From Betaproteobacteria bacterium (lineage in GTDB: Bacteria > Pseudomonadota > Gammaproteobacteria > Burkholderiales > SG8-39), in NCBI GenBank assembly GCA_009693435.1, contig SHXF01000004.1, positions 13,866 to 77,865 of the forward strand: 64,000 bases of DNA. Direction: 5' to 3'. Of the stretch, positions 42,640 through 51,102 are shown piece after piece; position 1 is the stretch's first letter, and every line of letters starts with the position of its first letter. Both the position numbers and the translations under genes were made by a program. The notes under the pieces were generated by a model. The model saw only the letters and a list, made by a program, of their open reading frames with translations. It had not been told where the DNA came from and did not search any database.

Positions 42640-43956
42640 ATGGACTGGATCACCACGCTTACCCTGCTGCTGGTCGGCATCCTTGCCCTGATGGCGCTGG
42701 GCGTGCCGGTGGCCGTGGCTTTCATCACGGTCAACATCTTCGGCGCATTTTTCCTGCTGGGTGGCGACAAGGGCATTGCGCAACTGGCGCGCAACATGGC
42801 CACCTCGGTGGCGAATTTCGCGTTTACACCCATCCCGCTGTTTGTCCTGATGGGGGAAATCCTGTTCCGCACCGGGCTGGCGATCAAGGCGATCGACGCG
42901 GTCGCGCTCCTCATCAACCGCGTGCCCGGCCGCCTCGCCGTCATCGCGCTCGTGGCCGGCACGATTTTTTCGGCCATTTCCGGTTCCACCATTGCCACCA
43001 CCGCCATGCTGGGCTCGCTGCTGCTGCCGGAGATGCTCAAGCGCGGCTACGACCGCAGCATCGCCATGGGTCCCATCATGGCGATAGGTGGCGTGGACAT
43101 GCTCATACCGCCCTCGGGTCTGGCCGTGCTGCTGGGCGGGCTCGCGGGCATCGCCATTGCCGACCTGCTCATCGCCGGCATCATTCCGGGCCTCATTCTC
43201 AGCACGATTTTCATCGGATATATTGTTCTTCGCGCCTGGCTGAACCCGGCACTGGCGCCCGCGGCCGAGGCAACGACCCTGACCGGATGGGCGCGCTGGA
43301 AACCCTTTACCCTGCACGTGCTGCCGCTGGTGGTGATCATCGGCCTGGTGATAGGCAGCATGGTGCTGGGTTGGGCCACGCCCACCGAATCGGCCGCCGT
43401 CGGCTGCGCCACCACCGCTGTCCTGGCCGTGTGCTACCGGCAACTCACCTGGAAGTCGGTAAAGCAGGCGCTGAGCGGGACCGCCGGGATCACCGGCATG
43501 ATCATGTTCATCATCCTCGGCGCCACCACGTTCTCGCAGATCCTCGCATTCTCCGGGGCGACCGGCGGCATCATCCAGCTGGTCACCGAGGCGCAGATGC
43601 CGACCATGCTGGTCATCGTCGGCATGCTGCTGATCCTGCTGTTCCTCGGCCTGTTCATCGATCAGGCGAGCATCATGATGCTGACGGTGCCGCTGTTCAT
43701 GCCGCTCATCATCCACATGAAGGTGGATACGGTCTGGTTCGGCATCCTCTTCCTGATGTGCATGCAGATCGGCCTCCTGTCGCCGCCCTTCGGCTTGCTG
43801 CTGTTCACGATGAAGAGCGTGGCGCCCGCGGAAATCACCATGTCCGACATCATCAACGCGGCCATGCCCTACATCATCTTCGGCTTGATTCTCACGGTCG
43901 TGATCCTGTTCGTGCCGGGTATCGCGACCTGGCTGCCGACGGTGCTGGGGCGGTAA
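42640..43956 (+). CDS. TRAP transporter large permease (DctM family)
   Basis: A 438-residue polytopic protein. 'ALGVPVAVAFITVNIFGAFF' at the N-terminus, 'ISGSTIATTAMLGSLLLPEM' (hairpin near 120) and 'IPPSGLAVLLGGLAGI' (around 160) are DctM elements that form the sodium and substrate sites. It completes the TRAP operon. The ATG is chosen over an in-frame GTG 27 nt upstream because the 'MDWITTLTLLLVGILALMAL' start matches the family. Confidence 0.92.
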   Translation: MDWITTLTLLLVGILALMALGVPVAVAFITVNIFGAFFLLGGDKGIAQLARNMATSVANFAFTPIPLFVLMGEILFRTGLAIKAIDAVALLINRVPGRLAVIALVAGTIFSAISGSTIATTAMLGSLLLPEMLKRGYDRSIAMGPIMAIGGVDMLIPPSGLAVLLGGLAGIAIADLLIAGIIPGLILSTIFIGYIVLRAWLNPALAPAAEATTLTGWARWKPFTLHVLPLVVIIGLVIGSMVLGWATPTESAAVGCATTAVLAVCYRQLTWKSVKQALSGTAGITGMIMFIILGATTFSQILAFSGATGGIIQLVTEAQMPTMLVIVGMLLILLFLGLFIDQASIMMLTVPLFMPLIIHMKVDTVWFGILFLMCMQIGLLSPPFGLLLFTMKSVAPAEITMSDIINAAMPYIIFGLILTVVILFVPGIATWLPTVLGR

Positions 43957-43972
43957 GGGCACACAAGCCAGC

Positions 43973-44001
43973 TTTACAGCAAACTTGCTAGCTGGTAAAC
44001 T
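43973..44001 (+). promoter_or_regulatory. Candidate promoter of a VapBC pair (possibly leaderless)
   Basis: TTTACA (43973-43978), 17-nt spacer, TAAACT (43996-44001). Transcription would begin about at the antitoxin ATG (44008), and no Shine-Dalgarno is visible, so the mRNA may be leaderless. An imperfect inverted repeat TTTACAGC/GCTGGTAAA spans it and could be the operator. Inferred from spacing only. Confidence 0.35.
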
Positions 44002-44007
44002 TGTTCA

Positions 44008-44313
44008 ATGAAAACAACGCTAGATTTACCCGACGAATTACTTCGGGAAGTGAAAATGCGCGCTGTCATGCAGGGGCGGACGGTGAAGGATCTTGTCGCT
44101 GAAATCCTCAGGCAAGGGCTCGGCATCGCACCACCAAGGCAGCCGGAAAAGCCTCCGATCGGTTCCCGGGTGGAGATCGGGGAAAGCGGGCTGCCGCTGA
44201 TTCGTTGTCGTCCCGATGCTTTGGCCACCCGGATGAGTGTGGAAGCGTTGCTCAAGCTCGAACAGGAAGCCCAGGCCGAAGAGGATTCGAGGCGTGCCGG
44301 GCGCCCTTCTTGA
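44008..44313 (+). CDS. VapB-like ribbon-helix-helix antitoxin
   Basis: A 101-residue protein. 'MKTTLDLPDELLREVKMRAV' is a ribbon-helix-helix DNA-binding start. The C-terminal half ('EALLKLEQEAQAEEDSRRAG') is acidic/helical, as expected for toxin binding. It overlaps the PIN toxin gene by 20 nt in another frame, which couples their translation. No ribosome site is visible before the ATG. Confidence 0.82.
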   Translation: MKTTLDLPDELLREVKMRAVMQGRTVKDLVAEILRQGLGIAPPRQPEKPPIGSRVEIGESGLPLIRCRPDALATRMSVEALLKLEQEAQAEEDSRRAGRPS

Positions 44314-44752
44314 TACGAGTGTCTGGATCGCCGCGATATTCACCGCACATCCATTTCATGAACCAGCCCGGAGGATCTTGAAGCAGGCAACACCCGCCGA
44401 TCCCGCGGTCTTCTGCCGCGCGACACAGCAAAGTTTTCTTCGTCTGGCCTCAACGCCCGCATTGTTGAAAGCCTACGGTGCGGAGAGTCTGAGCAATCGC
44501 GATGCCTTGTTGGCGTTCAATACATTGATGGCGCTGACTCAAGTCCGTGAACGGGAGGAACCATCCGGCGTGTGCGCACTCTGGCATCGGATGGCATCCC
44601 GCGACACGGCATCACCGAAGGTATGGATGGATGCCTATCTGGCCGCGTTTGCGATAACGGCGGGGTTGCGCATGGTCACCCTGGATCGGGATTTCAGGAA
44701 CTTTGCGACGCATGGGCTCGATTGCGTCTTGATCGAACTGCCAAAGCACTGA
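44294..44752 (+). CDS. VapC-like PIN-domain toxin
   Basis: A 152-residue PIN ribonuclease. 'GALLDTSVWIAAIF' gives the first catalytic Asp. 'WMDAYLAAFAITAGLRMVTL' followed by 'DRDF' gives the C-terminal acidic residues. Intact by length and motif. GTG start inside the end of the antitoxin gene. Relatives cleave tRNA or rRNA; the target here is unknown. Confidence 0.87.
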   Translation: MPGALLDTSVWIAAIFTAHPFHEPARRILKQATPADPAVFCRATQQSFLRLASTPALLKAYGAESLSNRDALLAFNTLMALTQVREREEPSGVCALWHRMASRDTASPKVWMDAYLAAFAITAGLRMVTLDRDFRNFATHGLDCVLIELPKH

Positions 44753-44864
44753 ACTGAGCCGTGGCAATGCTGCCCGTCACCCGATAGTGCTGGGGCGGCA
44801 AGGGCGGTGCGCATCCTTATTCTGGCTATACTGTACAAATTGGCTACTTTTAAGGAATGCACCC

Positions 44865-45140
44865 ATGATCACTGTCACCTCCGTGGAAGCCCAGAACCGT
44901 TTTGGCCAATTGCTGGACACGGTCCAGCGCGAGCCGGTCACCATCACCCGCCATGGGCGCGTAGCGGCGTTCATGGTGTCGCCGCAAGACATGGACGAAC
45001 TCAACAACGCGCGCAGCAAGCGCAGCAAGGCGGTGGCCGAGTTCGATGCGTGGAGCCGGCGTGCCAGTCAGAAGACCTTGCCAGCGGCGGCCGAGCTGAC
45101 TGACGAAGACATTGTCAGGCTGGTTCATGAGTCGCGATGA
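44865..45140 (+). CDS. Phd/YefM-family antitoxin
   Basis: A 91-residue protein. 'MITVTSVEAQNRFGQLLDTV' and 'REPVTITRHGRVAAFMVSP' are the Phd/YefM DNA-binding fold. The tail ('AAELTDEDIVRLVHESR') is the toxin-binding part. TAAGGA stands before the ATG, and a TATACT box (44827-44832) sits about 35 nt upstream. The stop overlaps the PIN gene (ATGA). Confidence 0.88.
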   Translation: MITVTSVEAQNRFGQLLDTVQREPVTITRHGRVAAFMVSPQDMDELNNARSKRSKAVAEFDAWSRRASQKTLPAAAELTDEDIVRLVHESR

Positions 45141-45571
45141 GCGCCCCGCGGCGTGTGGTGTTCGACACCAGCACGCTGGTCGGTGCGGCATTGCAGGTGG
45201 GATCTGTACCGCATCGTGCGCTGACCCACGCTTTATCCGCGGGGGTGGTGTTTGCTTCTGAGTCAACGCTGGCCGAATTGGATCAGGTGTTGTTGCGTCC
45301 CAAGTTCAATCGCTACGCGCTACTCGATGTGCGAAGGGATTTCGCGGCCACATTGCGCCGGCTCGTTTCCCTGGTTGCGGTATCCGAGGCCGAGGAATCC
45401 AATGTTCACCCACCCTGCCGTGATCCCAAGGACAATAAATTTCTGGCGTTGGTCAAGGTGTGCGAGGCCGATGCACTGATTGGCAGTGATTCCGATCTGC
45501 TGGTCATGCACCCATGGCACGGTGTGCCAATCCTGACACCATCGGCCTATGTTGCATTGACGAGCGCATGA
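45137..45571 (+). CDS. PIN-domain toxin (COG1569-like)
   Basis: A 144-residue PIN protein. 'VVFDTSTLVGAAL' holds the first acidic residue, and 'CRDPKDNKFLALVKVCEADA' and 'LIGSDSDLLVM' the others. This subgroup is typical partner of Phd-type antitoxins. Overlaps the antitoxin by 4 nt. Intact. Together with the VapBC pair just upstream it makes two adjacent modules on one strand. Confidence 0.85.
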   Translation: MSAPRRVVFDTSTLVGAALQVGSVPHRALTHALSAGVVFASESTLAELDQVLLRPKFNRYALLDVRRDFAATLRRLVSLVAVSEAEESNVHPPCRDPKDNKFLALVKVCEADALIGSDSDLLVMHPWHGVPILTPSAYVALTSA

Positions 45572-45668
45572 GGCTGCACGGCGAAGTCATTTTCGGGTCC
45601 GTTTGCGGAGTGAACTCAGCCCGGATACTACGTGGCAAGAGAGTACTGAGCCAAGGTGAAGCTGCCCC

Positions 45669-46367
45669 TCACCCGATGGTCGAAGTGATGAACGGGTAGT
45701 GCACATTGCCGCCCGAGAACGGCGGGAACTTCCGGTAATCGGCGCGCATATCTGCGAGCGCAGGCGACACCAGCGACGCTGCCAGCGCGGCCGGACTGTC
45801 GAACACCGGCTTGTTCCGCTGCATGTGATTGACGCGGGTCCAGGGCATGCTGTCGAACCAGTCGACGCGCGTGAACATTTCTATTTCGCGTATTCCCGGC
45901 ATGAACATCATCAGTTGCGGATGGTGCGTCAGGTAGTACCTGAGCCAGGCGTTCAGGTCCTCCGCCTGTCCGGGGTAGTGGACCAGGTAACTGCAGCGTG
46001 TCTCGTTCGCCGCCCGCTCGCGCGGCTCCAGCACCGGGAACGAGCGAGTGATCATCGCCTGTTGCGTCACGACCGTACCGCGCAGGCTCGGCCATGCATC
46101 AGGCGCCGCCAGCGCCTGCAGATGACCCGCCGCGCCGATCACCGCCTCGAGTGCCTCGATATTGGCAAAATACAATTGCAGGCCGAACTGCGGTGGCGGT
46201 CCGTCGCTGTTGAAGGGTCCGTCCGCTGTAGTGGGCGTGAACAGGTGCGCTTTCATCAGGCCGGGTGTGCGCCTGAGGATGTCGCTGATGCCCGCCTTGT
46301 CCGTCTCGCCGATGCGCTTGTCGGGCTGCGCCTGGTTCTCGAACAACACGAAGTAGGAAATTGTCAT
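45669..46367 (-). CDS. EthD-like/dimeric alpha-beta barrel protein
   Basis: A 232-residue protein in which two half-repeats can be discerned: 'MTISYFVLFENQAQPDKRIG' with 'FGLQLYFANIEALEAVIG' (about 60-80), and 'CSYLVHYPGQAEDLNAWLRY' with 'PALADMRADYRKFPPFSGGN' (about 200-220). The pattern is that of EthD proteins, small ferredoxin-like barrels linked to ether or polyketide breakdown. Function uncertain. It is divergent from the racemase-like gene. Confidence 0.65.
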   Translation of the reverse strand: MTISYFVLFENQAQPDKRIGETDKAGISDILRRTPGLMKAHLFTPTTADGPFNSDGPPPQFGLQLYFANIEALEAVIGAAGHLQALAAPDAWPSLRGTVVTQQAMITRSFPVLEPRERAANETRCSYLVHYPGQAEDLNAWLRYYLTHHPQLMMFMPGIREIEMFTRVDWFDSMPWTRVNHMQRNKPVFDSPAALAASLVSPALADMRADYRKFPPFSGGNVHYPFITSTIG

Positions 46368-46448
46368 AATGGGCGTGTCGCAGTCATGTCGCAGTCAGTT
46401 TGGCGAGTCGTAAACCCCGGAATCGAAGTCAATCCACAGGCGCACCAC

Positions 46449-47180
46449 ATGTTAACGGGATTTGGCTGGAAGGCCCGCATCGGACAACTCTACCCCTCCG
46501 GCGGGTTGTGCGAACACGAACCGCAGCGCATGGCCCCGCCGGGTGTGGAGTTCCTCACGACGCGCCTCGCCTTCCGCCACGCGCGCCTGGAGGATGATGC
46601 CGCGCTGGTGAACGGCATGGAAGCTCATGCGCAGTTGCTGGCAGACGCGAAGGTCGGCCTGATCGCGTTCAACTGCACCGCCGCCAGCCTGGTGGTCGGA
46701 CCGCAGGCGATCAACGACAGAATCCTCGCGGCCACGGGCATACGATCGACCACGACCATAGAAGCGGTCATGGCCGCGCTGGATGCGGCGGGCTTGCGCC
46801 GTCTTGCATTGATGACGGCCTACGTCCCGGAAGTGGTTGCGGCGGAAACGACCTTTTTCGCGGAACGAGGCTGGACCGTCGCCGCGCACGCCGGCGTGCC
46901 CTGCACCGACCCGGTCACGCAGGGCGAGATCCCGCCGCAACGCTGGCTGGAACTGGCCCGCACGCTGCACGGCACCGGGTGCGACGGATTGCTCATCAGT
47001 TGCGCCGGCATCCAGCTCTCGCCGGTGCTGGGGCAGATCGAGCGGGAATTCGGCAAGCCGGTGATTGCCAGCAATCAGGCTTTGCTGTGGCACTGCCTGC
47101 GCCTGCTGGGCCTGCCCGAACGCAGCGCCGGCTTCGGCGCGCTGCTCGAAGGAAAGTTCGATCCGCCATCGCCCGCTTGA
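46449..47180 (+). CDS. Maleate isomerase/arylmalonate decarboxylase-like (Asp/Glu racemase superfamily) protein
   Basis: A 243-residue protein. 'FGWKARIGQLYPSGG' starts the fold. 'LIAFNCTAASLV' carries the first active-site Cys (about residue 75) and 'GLLISCAGIQLS' the second (about 184), the positions used by maleate cis-trans isomerase and arylmalonate decarboxylase. Both Cys are present, which favours isomerase or racemase chemistry. An in-frame ATG at 46386 would add 21 residues; the later start fits family length better. It precedes the oxygenase pseudogene on the same strand. Confidence 0.8.
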   Translation: MLTGFGWKARIGQLYPSGGLCEHEPQRMAPPGVEFLTTRLAFRHARLEDDAALVNGMEAHAQLLADAKVGLIAFNCTAASLVVGPQAINDRILAATGIRSTTTIEAVMAALDAAGLRRLALMTAYVPEVVAAETTFFAERGWTVAAHAGVPCTDPVTQGEIPPQRWLELARTLHGTGCDGLLISCAGIQLSPVLGQIEREFGKPVIASNQALLWHCLRLLGLPERSAGFGALLEGKFDPPSPA

Positions 47181-47312
47181 TGCGCCTTTACTGAGGGGTC
47201 GCCTATTTAGGCGACAAAACCAAGCTAGAGTCAGTCGTGAACCATGACGATGCTGTCGCCTAAGTTCACGACTTGTGTGTAACGCGAACGGTAAAACGGA
47301 CATACTTCGATC

Positions 47313-47931
47313 ATGCAGTCATTGCCTCCCTACAATGAAATGGTGCGGCCGGATGCGGTGCATCGCGCTGTCTATGCCGATGCGAGTGTGTTCGCCGCCG
47401 AGCAGGAGCGGATTTTCCGGCGCACCTGGCTGTATGTCGGCCATGAGAGCGAAGTGCCGGAACCCGGCGATTACATCCTCACGCGCCTGGCGCTGGACGA
47501 AGTCATGCTGGTGCGCCAGCCCGACCGTTCGCTTGCGCTATTGCACAACCGCTGCGCCCACCGTGGCGCGCGCATCGCCGTCACTCCCCGCGGCAACGTG
47601 CGCGCATTCCATTGCGCCTACCACGCCTGGAGTTCCGCGCTCGATGGCGCCCTCCTGGGCGTGCCGCACTCCGGAAATGCACGTGCAGATTCCCGCTGCG
47701 CGCACCCACCACCATGTCGGGTCGATGCGCGCCAGCGCCCCGCAAGCGGCGCTCGTGGACGTGGAATCGATGCTGATCCTCGCTTTGTCGCGCTCGGGGT
47801 CGGTGGAGTGGTTCAGCGCGCGCTGCAGCCATCGTCTGCGTCGCACCGAAGCGGGCCTGAAGATCGCCAGCAAACGCGTCGACCTGATCAATTGCGATGA
47901 ACCGCTGCGCGCCATCGCCTTGCCGTTCTAG
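47313..47931 (+). pseudogene. Ring-hydroxylating oxygenase wreck: alpha N-terminus joined to beta C-terminus
   Basis: The first frame (47313 to about 47680) reads 'MQSLPPYNEMVRPDAVHRAV...', with a Rieske site 'CAHRGARIAV' and 'FHCAYHAWSS', the N-terminal 120 or so residues of an alpha subunit. From about 47680 homology jumps frame to 'ARTHHHVGSMRASA' and 'RCSHRLRRTEAGLKIASKRV' ending 'PLRAIALPF' (stop 47929-47931), which is the C-terminus of a beta subunit. An internal deletion of over 1 kb (most of alpha, first half of beta) is the simplest explanation. Confidence 0.8.
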
Positions 47932-47965
47932 CGGCGACGCACCGAACATTCCGGAGCCATAGCGA

Positions 47966-48409
47966 ATGAAGCACAACCTGCTGTTCTCGCCGTTTCGACT
48001 GCGCGGACTGGATCTTCCCAACCGCATCGTGTTCGGCCCGATGTGCCAGTACGCCGCCAGCGACGGCGTCGCTGGCGACTGGCACATTGCCCACCTCGGT
48101 AATTTTTCGATGTCCGGCGCCGGCCTCATCATTACCGAGGCGACGGCGGTGGAACCCAAAGGGCGCATATCCAACCTGTGCCTGGGCCTGTATTCGGATG
48201 CCGGCGAAGCGGCTTTGAAGCGCGTGGTGAGATTCTGCAGGGAGTACGGCACGGCGCGCATCGGCGTGCAACTGGCCCACGCTGGACGCAAGGGCGCGGT
48301 CAGCGCGTCTTTCGCGGCGCGGCGCGCACTCCATCAGGATGAAGGCTGGTGGCAGCCCGAGCACATGGACTGGCTGGCGGAGCAGGCGCGCAAGGCGATG
48401 CAGCGATGA
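47966..48409 (+). pseudogene. Truncated Old Yellow Enzyme (NADH:flavin oxidoreductase)
   Basis: 147 codons. Residues 1 to about 125 are a good OYE N-terminus ('LPNRIVFGPMCQYAASDG' with the FMN-site Cys, 'GAGLIITEATAVEPKGRISN', 'VQLAHAGRKG'). The barrel's remaining 230 or so residues are gone. The tail 'WWQPEHMDWLAEQARKAMQR' is not OYE-like that I can recognise. The stop overlaps the start of the next gene (ATGA). A short OYE is unlikely to bind FMN stably, so probably nonfunctional. Confidence 0.75.
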
Positions 48410-49419
48410 GCCGCAGGCGAGGTCAGCTGGCCGCCCTGCCGCTCAGCATCGCCACCGGCAACTATGACCGGGTGCGGGGAATCATCGACGGCCGGGTGCC
48501 GATCGAAGGCTGCGACGTCAGCTACATGCCGATGAGCATGGAGGAGGGCTTTTACCGCGCCGCCACCCACCACGAATTCGACGTCGCCGAACTCTCCGGC
48601 TCGAGCTATATCGTCGCCCGCTCGCGCGGCATCGACGATTACATCGCGGTGCCGGTGTTCCTGTCGCGCATGTTTCGCCACTCCGCGATTTACGTGCGCA
48701 GCGACGCCGGCATCGCGCGACCCGAAGACCTGCGCGGCCGCGAAGTCGGCGTGCCGGTCTATGCGATGACCGCCGCACTGTGGGCGCGCGGCATGCTGGA
48801 GGAGGACTACGGCGTGACGCCCTCAGCCATCACCTGGCTCACCGGCGGGTTGGAGCAGCCGGGCCGCTACGGAAAATTTCCGCTCAACCTCCCGCCCGAC
48901 ATCACGGTGCGCCCCATACCGGGCGACCGCGCGTTGTCCGACATGCTGGCCAAAGGAGAAATCGGCGCGCTGATGTCGGCGCGCGCCCCCTCGTGTTTTC
49001 AGCAGGGCATGCCGGGAATCAGGCGGCTCTTTCCCGACTACCGCGCGGCCGAAATCGCCTGGTATCGCAAGACGGGCTTGTTTCCCATCATGCACATGCT
49101 GGGCATCCGGCGCGCGCTTGCGGAGCGCCATCCCTGGTTGCCGGCCAGCGTGCTGAAGGCCTACATCGAGGCGAAGCGCCTGTGCATGGAAGAGATGAAC
49201 GACGTCACCGCGCTGCGGGCGACGGTCCCATGGCTGATTCCCGAAATGGAAGAAACGCGCGCGCTGATGGGCGATGATTTCTGGCGCTATGGCTTCAAGG
49301 CGAATCTGAAGGAACTGGAAGTCATGACCCGCTGGTCGCTGCGCCAGGGCCTGGCGGCACGCGCCGTGACGCCGGAGGAACTGTTTTTTCCGTCGACCTT
49401 GGAGTCGGCGCGGGTCTGA
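48406..49419 (+). CDS. 4,5-dihydroxyphthalate decarboxylase-like protein
   Basis: A 337-residue protein with a periplasmic-binding-protein-like fold but no signal peptide. 'LPLSIATGNYDRVRGIIDGR' at the N-terminus, 'GFYRAATHHEFDVAELSGSS' and 'LFPIMHMLGIRRALAERHPW' match the Pht5 group that decarboxylates 4,5-dihydroxyphthalate to protocatechuate. Start is the ATG within the OYE-remnant stop. The wrecked oxygenase and OYE upstream suggest it once served an aromatic-acid pathway that has since decayed here. Confidence 0.82.
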   Translation: MSRRRGQLAALPLSIATGNYDRVRGIIDGRVPIEGCDVSYMPMSMEEGFYRAATHHEFDVAELSGSSYIVARSRGIDDYIAVPVFLSRMFRHSAIYVRSDAGIARPEDLRGREVGVPVYAMTAALWARGMLEEDYGVTPSAITWLTGGLEQPGRYGKFPLNLPPDITVRPIPGDRALSDMLAKGEIGALMSARAPSCFQQGMPGIRRLFPDYRAAEIAWYRKTGLFPIMHMLGIRRALAERHPWLPASVLKAYIEAKRLCMEEMNDVTALRATVPWLIPEMEETRALMGDDFWRYGFKANLKELEVMTRWSLRQGLAARAVTPEELFFPSTLESARV

Positions 49420-49424
49420 CAGTC

Positions 49425-49610
49425 TCAGGGCTCTATATCGATTTTCGCATCGCGCACCACCTGCTTCCAGCGCGCAAAATCCCGCCGCACGATCTCGCCG
49501 AATTCCGCGGCGGTTGCGGTGGCGGGGATGAACTGCATGGAACGCATTTTTTCATCCTGCGCGTTCACCGACGAGGTGATGGCGGCGCTCAACCTGGCCA
49601 CGATGTCCAT
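49425..49610 (-). pseudogene. C-terminal remnant of a Bug/TctC gene, cut by a dispersed repeat
   Basis: Minus-strand codons read 'DIVARLSAAITSSVNAQDEK', then 'MRSMQFIPATATAAEFGEIV' and 'KQVVRDAKIDIEP', the last 60 residues of a Bug protein. Upstream of them (on the minus strand) the sequence becomes the dispersed repeat, beginning with CCATGGTCGCGGGAAAA at 49606. The other 260 or so residues are absent. An open frame continues into the repeat, but that part is repeat-derived. Confidence 0.82.
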
Positions 49611-49795
49611 GGTCGCGGGAAAACCACCGGTATTCGGCGCGCTGAAGCTGCGCCCTACGACTGCGCTGTGCGGTAATGATAGTGCCACCGCTCGGCGGCT
49701 GTTCTCTCGTCTTGGTTCAAACTCGTCCTGGTTCAAACTCGTCTTGGTTCAATAGGGTAGCTAACGACACATCAGATTGAATCGATTGAATCGCA
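49606..49795 (-). repeat. Dispersed repeat element, long form, copy C (inverted)
   Basis: Reverse complement of the family: GATTCAATCTGATGTG at 49795-side, GTTAGCTACCCTATTGAACCA, the CCGCCGAGCGGTGGCACTAT block, and ending at TTTTCCCGCGACCATGG (49606-49622). The GCGCGATGAATCCGCG block is absent. A 17-nt unit (CTTGGTTCAAACTCGTC) is triplicated at 49711-49755. Fills most of the 398-bp space between the Bug remnant and the next gene. Confidence 0.85.
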
Positions 49796-50008
49796 ACCAC
49801 ATGGGAGTCTGGCCCCCTATCCCGCCATCCTCGCTCTGCCTGGAACAGAGGGCCGGTTGATTCCCCGTTGCAGAGCAATTCGAGCTTGCCGCCGTATCGA
49901 GCTAAGGTAGCATGTGGAGGTCATCTGCGCGAAAAGCGGACGCAGGCCGGTGATGCAGCGTGCGCTCCTTCGGGCGACCCATCACATGAGAAATTCGGGA
50001 GATATGGC

Positions 50009-50980
50009 ATGGGCATGATGGTGGACGGCGAATGGAAGGACACCGGGTACAACACCGCGGAGACGCGCGGCCGATTCCAGCGCAGCGAATCGCAGTTCCG
50101 TCACTGGATCACACCGGACGGATCGCCCGGTCCCTCGGGCAAGGGCGGCTTTGCGGCCGAAACGGACAGGTACCACTTGTACGTGTCGCTCGCCTGCCCC
50201 TGGGCGCACCGCACCCTGCTGTTTCGCGCGCTCAAGGACCTGGAGCCGATGATCACGGTGTCGGTGACACACTGGTTTATGGGAACCGACGGCTGGACCT
50301 TCGAACCGGGGCAGGATGTGGCGCCCGACACGGTCAACAACGCGCGCTGCCTGCACGACGTCTACCGCAAGGCAGATCCCGGCTATACCGGTCGCGTCAC
50401 CGTGCCCGTGCTCTGGGACAAGAAAACCGGCGCGCTGGTCAACAACGAATCCTCCGAGATCATCCGCATGTTCAACAGCGCCTTCGACGGCATCGGAGCG
50501 CGCCCGGGCGACTACTACCCGGCCGATCTGCGCCCCGAGATCGATGCGATCAACGCCCGTGTCTACGACACGCTGAATAACGGCGTATACAAATCGGGGT
50601 TCGCCACCACTCAGGAAGCCTACGAGGAAGCAGTAGAACCGCTGTTTGCGACCCTGGACTGGCTGGAGGGTTTGCTCTCGACACGACGCTACCTGTGCGG
50701 AGATCGCCTGACCGAGGCAGACCTGCGGCTGTTTCCCACGCTGGTGCGTTTCGACCCGGTGTACGTCGGGCACTTCAAATGCAACCTGCGCCGCATCGTC
50801 GACTACCCGAACCTCTGGGCCTACACGCGCGAGATCTACCAGATGCCGGGCGTGGCCTCGACGGTGAACATGACCCACAACAGGCGCCACTACTTCGAGA
50901 GCCACGAAACGATCAACCCCACGCGCATCGTGCCGCTGGGCCCGAAGATCGATTTCCTGGCGCCCCACGGGCGCGGGTGA
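50009..50980 (+). CDS. Glutathionyl-hydroquinone reductase (xi-class GST)
   Basis: A 323-residue GST of the YqjG/PcpF class. 'YVSLACPWAHRTLLFRAL' holds the catalytic Cys (C63, same number as in E. coli YqjG). 'ALVNNESSEIIRMFNSAF' binds glutathione, and 'YPNLWAYTREIYQMPGVAST' is a C-domain signature. It removes glutathione from glutathionyl-hydroquinones made in aromatic and chlorophenol breakdown. ATG after GGGAGATATGGC. The 3' end, including the stop, is overlapped by a tandem repeat. Confidence 0.9.
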   Translation: MGMMVDGEWKDTGYNTAETRGRFQRSESQFRHWITPDGSPGPSGKGGFAAETDRYHLYVSLACPWAHRTLLFRALKDLEPMITVSVTHWFMGTDGWTFEPGQDVAPDTVNNARCLHDVYRKADPGYTGRVTVPVLWDKKTGALVNNESSEIIRMFNSAFDGIGARPGDYYPADLRPEIDAINARVYDTLNNGVYKSGFATTQEAYEEAVEPLFATLDWLEGLLSTRRYLCGDRLTEADLRLFPTLVRFDPVYVGHFKCNLRRIVDYPNLWAYTREIYQMPGVASTVNMTHNRRHYFESHETINPTRIVPLGPKIDFLAPHGRG

Positions 50981-51024
50981 TCCGGTCCCACGGGCGCGGC
51001 TGATCCGGTCCCCACGGGCGCGGC
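50963..51024 (+). repeat. 24-nt tandem repeat spanning the GST stop codon
   Basis: About two and a half copies of CCCACGGGCGCGGGTGATCC-plus-GGTC. The TGA stop (50978-50980) is part of the unit, so extra copies repeat the stop downstream. Confidence 0.8.
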
Positions 51025-51102
51025 CAGCCAAAACTTTCCGGCGAAGATTAAGCGCCTTGCGAAAAGAGCCTGGCCGCGAGCACGCGAAACCAGAGACGCG
51101 CA

